Part shown: one piece after another, positions 59,683-64,000 of the stretch
Numbering within the stretch: position 1 is the first letter of the stretch
Layout: every line of letters starts with the position of its first letter
DNA from: Novosphingobium sp. 28-62-57
GTDB lineage: Bacteria; Pseudomonadota; Alphaproteobacteria; Sphingomonadales; Sphingomonadaceae
Assembly: GCA_002256985.1 (NCBI GenBank)
Contig: NCGO01000005.1
Coordinates: 274,810 to 338,809 of the forward strand
Length of the DNA stretch: 64,000 nucleotides
Direction of reading: 5' to 3'
Program-made: the position numbers and the translations under genes
The notes under the pieces: generated by a model
What the model was told of the DNA's origin: nothing
The model's input: only the letters and a program-made list of their open reading frames with translations
Databases searched by the model: none

Positions 59683-61374
59683 TCAGATTTGACCTGATTT
59701 CAGCAGTTCCACCGCATGCGCCGCGGCCCGCGCGGTGAGCGCCATGTAGGTGAGCGACGGGTTCTGGCAGGCGCTGGAGGACATCTGCGCACCATCGGTG
59801 ACGAACAGGTTGGGCACATCGTGCGCCTGGCTCCATTTGTTGAGCACGCTCGTCATCGGATCATGGCCCATGCGCGCGCCGCCCATTTCGTGGATTGCGG
59901 TGCCGCCAGCGCCGGGCCGGTCAAAGCCCATGATGACTTTGCCGCCCGCTTTGGTGAGCATTTCGGCAGCATCGGTCTTGGCCTGCGCCAGCGCGGCGTT
60001 TTCTTCTGCGCCGAATGCGAAATCGATGCGCAACTGGGCAATGCCGTTGCTGTCCGTCTTCGCACGGTCAAGCGTCAGCCGGTTTGATGCGCGCGGCACG
60101 CAATCGGCAAACGCCACCAGCACCATGCGCCACGGTCCGGGCTTGCGCAGGTGCGCCTTGTAGTCCGCGCCGATGCCCGCCTCACGCTTGCCCGCGGTCC
60201 ATGTCGATTGCAGCGCGCCGCCCTGAAACGAGAAGCCGCGGGTGTGGCCGGTGCCGTCCAGCGTTTCCATGTTGCGATAGCGCGGGATGACCACGCCGGT
60301 CGGGCGGTTGCCAAAGGTCGTCCACTGCTCAAACCCCGGCATGATCGCGGCGGCAGAGAGCGTGTTGGCATGGTCCATGATATGGGTGCCGAGCACGCCG
60401 CTGCGGTTCGCAAGGCCCTGCGGCATCGCCTCGCTGGCCGAATTGAGCAGCAGGTGCACCGAATTGAAAGCCCCTGCATTGAGGAACACCATGCGTGCGC
60501 TGGCCTGCCGCCGCGCCTTGGTCTTGCTGTCGATCCAGCGCACGCCGGTGACCTTGCCGGTGGCCGGGTCATAGTCGATCCGCTCCACCGCGGCATCGGT
60601 GATCAGCGTCAGGTTGCCGGTGGCTTGCGCTGCGGGAAGTGTGCTGGATTGGGTGGAGAAATAGGCACCATAGGAACAGCCGCGCGCGCAGATCGAGCGG
60701 CTTTGGCACAGGCCGCGGCCGTCTTTTTCCTGCGTGAGGTTGGCGGTGCGGCCGATCGTCAGGCAGCGTTCGGGCCAGGTCTCGCGGATACGTTCGCGCA
60801 CGGCCTGTTCGACGACATTGAGGGCAAACGGCGGCTGAAATTTTCCGTCGGGCAATTGCGGCAGGCCTTCGGCTGCGCCTGACACGCCGATGAATTCCTC
60901 GACCTTGTCATACCATGGCGCGATATCGGCATAGCGGATCGGCCAATCGGTGCCGTGCCCATCACGCTTGTTTGCGCCGAAATCATAGTCCGACCAGCGA
61001 TAGGTCTGCCGCCCCCAAGTGAGCGACCGCCCGCCCAGTTGATAGCTGCGGAACCAGTTGAACGCCGTATCCGGCCCGGTCTGATAGGGATTTTCGGCAT
61101 CGTTGACGAAATGCCCTTGCGTAAACTCGGTAAAATGCCGGTTGAGCATCTGCACCGGATATTGCTGCGCATAGAGCGCGGCATCGCCCTCGCCGCGAAA
61201 GGGCAGTTCCCACGGGGCTTTCATCTCGGTTTCATAATCAACCTGATGTTCGATCTTGCGCCCGCGTTCGAGCAGCAGGACTTTCAGCCCTGCCTCGGTC
61301 AATTCCTTGGCCGCCCAGCCACCGGTGATGCCGGAGCCGACGACGATGGCGTCAAAATCGAAAGCCTGTTCCAT
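59683..61374 (-). CDS. GMC oxidoreductase, gluconate 2-dehydrogenase flavoprotein type
   Basis: 563 residues. The FAD motif VVGSGITGGWAAKELTEAG is at about residues 11-29 and LTWGRQTYRW near residue 118. The C-terminal HEMGGARMGHDP and SSSACQNPSLTYMALTARAAAHA regions are typical of membrane-bound gluconate/fructose/sorbitol dehydrogenase large subunits. Its start overlaps the stop of the small subunit gene by one base. The usual third partner, a multihaem cytochrome c subunit, is not in the window, so another electron acceptor is needed. It should oxidise a sugar, sugar acid or polyol in the periplasm, exported with the Tat-carrying small subunit. Confidence 0.88.
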   Translation of the reverse strand: MEQAFDFDAIVVGSGITGGWAAKELTEAGLKVLLLERGRKIEHQVDYETEMKAPWELPFRGEGDAALYAQQYPVQMLNRHFTEFTQGHFVNDAENPYQTGPDTAFNWFRSYQLGGRSLTWGRQTYRWSDYDFGANKRDGHGTDWPIRYADIAPWYDKVEEFIGVSGAAEGLPQLPDGKFQPPFALNVVEQAVRERIRETWPERCLTIGRTANLTQEKDGRGLCQSRSICARGCSYGAYFSTQSSTLPAAQATGNLTLITDAAVERIDYDPATGKVTGVRWIDSKTKARRQASARMVFLNAGAFNSVHLLLNSASEAMPQGLANRSGVLGTHIMDHANTLSAAAIMPGFEQWTTFGNRPTGVVIPRYRNMETLDGTGHTRGFSFQGGALQSTWTAGKREAGIGADYKAHLRKPGPWRMVLVAFADCVPRASNRLTLDRAKTDSNGIAQLRIDFAFGAEENAALAQAKTDAAEMLTKAGGKVIMGFDRPGAGGTAIHEMGGARMGHDPMTSVLNKWSQAHDVPNLFVTDGAQMSSSACQNPSLTYMALTARAAAHAVELLKSGQI

Positions 61375-62027
61375 CAGCCGAAGTCCACCGCTGTCCAGTC
61401 GCTTGAGAAGGCACGCGTTTCCGGCGTGATCGGCACTTTGGGATCGAACCGGCCGGGCACCAGTTCGTAGAGGAGTTCCTGCGATCCGCCGATCTCACTG
61501 GTGTAATAACCGGTCAGGATCAGGCCCTTGATTGCGCGCCATGGCTGCGCGGTGGAATCGCCTTTGAAGGCTGCAGCATCAAGCGCGGCAAGTGCGGTGT
61601 GTTGCTGCGCGCGGGGGCGGCTCAGCCACTTGGGGTCAAGCGCATGTTCGAGCCAGCGCACGTGATCAAGGCTTTGATCAGCGCGCACGAAGGGTTGAAG
61701 CGCAGCGGCAACCGGGGCGGGGAGGGGGCGGCGCGTGCCTTCCAGCCCGTGGGCCAGTGCCAGAATCGCGAAATCGCCCGCGCCGACTGTGCCAGCGCCG
61801 GGCGTATCGGTTGCCGGGATGACCAGATCGCTGACCAGCCGCATCAGCTTGCGCTGGCGCGGCGAGGGTGCATCGCGCGGATCGAGGCTCTCCAGCACGG
61901 CTGCTTGGCCGGGCATCGCGCTGTGCAAGGCGATGAGTGCCGCCGCGCCGATAAAGCTGCGCCTGCTCCAACCACGCCTAGCCTGGCTGCCTTTGCCGGC
62001 CGCCTGCCTGCTATTGATTGTGGTCAT
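61374..62027 (-). CDS. gluconate 2-dehydrogenase subunit 3 family protein
   Basis: 217 residues with a Tat signal (SRRSFIGAAALIALHSAM) and the helical subunit 3 fold (RQRKLMRLVSDLVIPATDTPGAGTVGAGDF, ILTGYYTSEIGGSQELLYE). In this enzyme family the small subunit pilots the flavoprotein through the Tat pathway and holds it in the complex. The ATG at 62027 is preferred to a TTG two codons upstream. It is the first gene of the two-gene operon and is divergent from the GH43 gene. Confidence 0.87.
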   Translation of the reverse strand: MTTINSRQAAGKGSQARRGWSRRSFIGAAALIALHSAMPGQAAVLESLDPRDAPSPRQRKLMRLVSDLVIPATDTPGAGTVGAGDFAILALAHGLEGTRRPLPAPVAAALQPFVRADQSLDHVRWLEHALDPKWLSRPRAQQHTALAALDAAAFKGDSTAQPWRAIKGLILTGYYTSEIGGSQELLYELVPGRFDPKVPITPETRAFSSDWTAVDFG

Positions 62028-62116
62028 TTTCAATCACATCCCGCCCGCAGTTTTCGTTTGCGTTATTTAGAGGCATCATTCTAATTCAGCTGAACGACAG
62101 GTCAAGGGAGAGAAAC

Positions 62117-63769
62117 ATGGCAAACACGCAAATCGACCGGCGCGGTATGCTCGCGTTGGGCGGGATGGCTGCAGCATCGGCTGTTGCGCCGGTCGCGGCG
62201 CTGGCGGCACCTGCTCCTGAACGGGCCTCTACGCAGAGCAATGCAGCGCCATCGCGCTGGGGCAAGGGCATTGAAGGCCAGCGCAAGGCCGATCTTGGCA
62301 ATGGCATGTTTCGCAATCCGATCCTTGCAGGCGATTATGCTGATCCGTCGATCCTGAAGGACGGCGACGATTATTACATGACGCATTCGAGCTTTGACGC
62401 AGCGCCGGGGCTGCTGATCTGGCATTCGCGCGATCTGGTGAATTGGGTGCCGCTGGGGCCGGCTTTGGCGCAGCCCATTGCCATCGGTTTTGCAGTGGAT
62501 CTGGTGAAGCACGCCGGGCGGTACTTCATCTATATCCCTTTCATTCCAGCGCCATGGTCCGCCAAAGTGAAGGATGCGCCGCAGATCTGGGTGATCCATG
62601 CCGATGCGATTACCGGGCCGTGGAGCGAGCCGGTTGATCTGGGCATCAAGGGCGCGATTGATCCCGGCCATGTGGTGGGCGAGGACGGCAAACGCTACTT
62701 GTTCCTGTCCGGCATCGAGCGTGTGCAGCTGACCGACGACGGCCTTGCCACGGCAGGGCCGGTTGCGCATGCCTATGATGGCTGGAAGTATCCCGATGAA
62801 TGGATCACCGAAGCCTATGCGCTGGAAGGGCCGAAGCTGCTGCGGCGGAGCGAATGGTTCTATATCATCACTGCCGTTGGCGGCACCAGCGGCCCTGCCA
62901 CCGGACACATGGTGACAGCGGCGCGATCCCGGTCGGTTAACGGGCCGTGGGAGAATTGTCCGCACAATCCTATCATCCGCACCAAGGACGCGGGCGAGGC
63001 GTGGTGGTCTCGCGGGCATGCCACGGCGGTCGAAGGGCCGCGCGGGCAGTGGTATTTCGTCTACCATGGTTATGAAAACGGGTATCGTTCGCTGGGGCGG
63101 CAGACCTTGCTTGAACCGTTCGAATGGACCAGCGATGGCTGGCCGCGCGCGCTGGGAGGCGATCTTTCGCAAGCATTGCCAATGCCCACTGGCCGCGCCG
63201 GTGGCCCCCATGGCTTTGCCCGGTCCGACAGCTTTGCCACGTCATCGCTGGGCACGCGCTGGACGGGGTATGGCTTGAGCCCTGATGAGGCGGCGCGCAT
63301 TGCGATGGGTGGCGGCAAGCTGGTGCTGCAAGGCAAAGGCACCGGTCCAGCCGATGGGTTACTGGTAACGCAAGGCGTGGGCGACCTTGCATATGAGATC
63401 ACTGTTTCGGTTGAGCTGGAAGGCGAAGTTGAGGGCGGTCTGCTGCTGTTCTACAACCGCCGTCTGTTTCTGGGCATGGGGCTGGAAGGTGCGGGCATGA
63501 AAAGCTATCGCGGTGGCCAGCCCATGTATTGGCGCGAACCGGCACCGCTATCGCGCACGATGCACTTGCGCATCGTTAACGATCACCAGATCGTGACATT
63601 CTACTACAGCCTCGATGGAAAGAACTGGACCCGGCATGGCGTCCGCTCGGAAGTTTCGGGCTATAATGCCAACACGTCGGATGAACTTGCCAGCCTGCGC
63701 CCGGCGCTGTTCGCGGCGGGCAAGGGGCAAGCGGTGTTTCGCGACTTCCGCTATCGCGCGCTGGGCTAG
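62117..63769 (+). CDS. glycoside hydrolase family 43 protein (beta-xylosidase/arabinofuranosidase type)
   Basis: 550 residues with a Tat signal (DRRGMLALGGMAAASAVAPV). The five-bladed propeller residues are visible: catalytic base Asp in GDYADPSIL, pKa-modulating Asp in GAIDPGHVV and general-acid Glu in YALEGPKLL. A C-terminal beta-sandwich (from about residue 385, FATSSLGTRWTGY to the end) resembles the concanavalin-like domain of family 43 beta-xylosidases. It releases pentoses from xylan or arabinan fragments in the periplasm. GGGAGAG precedes the ATG. It fits with the xylose operon at 22.8 kb and with the esterases nearby. Confidence 0.9.
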   Translation: MANTQIDRRGMLALGGMAAASAVAPVAALAAPAPERASTQSNAAPSRWGKGIEGQRKADLGNGMFRNPILAGDYADPSILKDGDDYYMTHSSFDAAPGLLIWHSRDLVNWVPLGPALAQPIAIGFAVDLVKHAGRYFIYIPFIPAPWSAKVKDAPQIWVIHADAITGPWSEPVDLGIKGAIDPGHVVGEDGKRYLFLSGIERVQLTDDGLATAGPVAHAYDGWKYPDEWITEAYALEGPKLLRRSEWFYIITAVGGTSGPATGHMVTAARSRSVNGPWENCPHNPIIRTKDAGEAWWSRGHATAVEGPRGQWYFVYHGYENGYRSLGRQTLLEPFEWTSDGWPRALGGDLSQALPMPTGRAGGPHGFARSDSFATSSLGTRWTGYGLSPDEAARIAMGGGKLVLQGKGTGPADGLLVTQGVGDLAYEITVSVELEGEVEGGLLLFYNRRLFLGMGLEGAGMKSYRGGQPMYWREPAPLSRTMHLRIVNDHQIVTFYYSLDGKNWTRHGVRSEVSGYNANTSDELASLRPALFAAGKGQAVFRDFRYRALG

Positions 63770-63800
63770 AGCCAGATGACGTTAGGTTGCACCACCGGGA

Positions 63801-63896
63801 TTGCGTCAGGAAGCTTCTCGGCAAGGAGTGTTGTGCAGGGCGGGCTGGTTGCCCGTCCAAGCAACGCGACGCCGTCCGAGGGGCTTCCTGACGCAA
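63801..63896. repeat. inverted repeat after GH43 gene
   Basis: TTGCGTCAGGAAGC at 63801 and GCTTCCTGACGCAA at 63883 are perfect inverted arms. They extend to 21 bases with two mismatches, around a 54-base centre that itself contains GGCGGG/GCCCGT symmetry. It may end the GH43 transcript or belong to a mobile element. A 64-codon minus-strand frame spans it, but no family was recognised. Confidence 0.55.
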
Positions 63897-63907
63897 CCGC
63901 CAGCGGC

Positions 63908-64000
63908 GGGCCACTTTTGGCCCATCGCAGCGTCGATCGTCGGTCACTATGCGAAGGCATGGCTCCCTCCTCTCTCCTCGCGCTGGGCCAAAATTGGCTC
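63908..64000. repeat. paired GGCCA palindromes at window edge, possible mobile-element end
   Basis: GGGCCACTTTTGGCCCA at 63908 and TGGGCCAAAATTGGCTC at 63984 are each palindromic and mutually inverted, about 60 bases apart. Repeated short terminal motifs like these occur at ends of IS21-type elements. The window ends here, so this cannot be confirmed. Confidence 0.3.

Noticed and set aside
63766-63960. 64-codon minus-strand frame after the GH43 gene
   Set aside because: It spans an inverted repeat and has no recognisable domain; kept only as a note within the repeat entry.

Overview
The window looks like part of a large plasmid or second replicon of a sphingomonad, most probably Novosphingobium or a close relative. 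This rests on high GC with strong third-position bias, four large TonB-dependent receptors, many Tat-exported oxidoreductases, short palindromic repeats of sphingomonad type, and a parA-parB-repA backbone with iterons and parS-like sites. The replicon extends beyond both edges: the first gene is cut at its 5' end, and the last bases carry palindromes that could be the start of a mobile element. No rRNA, tRNA or CRISPR array was seen.

Layout. 1-10.0 kb: a catabolic block for an aromatic, terpenoid or steroid-like substrate. It holds the end of a 4-hydroxy-2-oxovalerate aldolase, an SDR, an SRPBCC protein, two SnoaL/NTF2 proteins, a Rieske oxygenase alpha subunit, a TonB receptor, two ABM monooxygenase-like proteins and a cytochrome c-PQQ dehydrogenase fusion. 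10.1-12 kb: an HWE histidine kinase, a GreA/GreB-type factor with a lone parS-like palindrome upstream, and a nested inverted repeat. 12.2-20.4 kb: a TonB receptor, then a cresol/vanillyl-alcohol-dehydrogenase-type operon (cytochrome c, VAO flavoprotein, SDR) with a metallo-beta-lactamase-fold hydrolase downstream, and a divergent SDR. 20.5-22.5 kb: a membrane GGDEF-EAL protein. 22.7-31.2 kb: a xylose locus (xylulokinase, xylose isomerase, sugar-porter MFS, LacI regulator) with matching AGCGCT operators before xylB and before the transporter. It encloses a quinone oxidoreductase, an enoyl-CoA hydratase and an isochorismatase-like hydrolase. 31.2-37.2 kb: GMC oxidoreductase, TonB receptor, PhoD phosphatase. 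37.2-39.5 kb: a ParE/Phd toxin-antitoxin pair, a foreign-looking oxidoreductase and an orphan paralogous antitoxin. 39.7-45.6 kb: parA, parB, repA, iteron origin and an HTH protein, with four of the five parS-like palindromes. 45.8-52 kb: a TonB receptor-tannase/feruloyl esterase-MFS operon facing a TetR regulator with paired operators. 52.3-55.9 kb: a kinase plus class III aminotransferase (phospho-lyase type) plus Lrp regulator, then a VOC protein. 55.9-64 kb: two MFS transporters, an esterase, a GMC/gluconate-dehydrogenase subunit pair and a Tat-exported GH43 enzyme.

Taken together the accessory genes suit life on plant material. GH43, an acetyl-xylan-esterase-like hydrolase and a tannase/feruloyl esterase could release xylose and phenolic acids. 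XylA and XylB take up the xylose branch; the VAO flavocytochrome, Rieske and PQQ enzymes could take up phenolic or alcohol side products. This metabolic linkage is inference; only the family assignments are read from the sequence. The strongest structural signals are in the replication and partition region: 22-bp iterons, a 47-bp inverted duplication carrying parS-like palindromes at both ends of most of repA, and a repA linker built from repeat-derived DNA.
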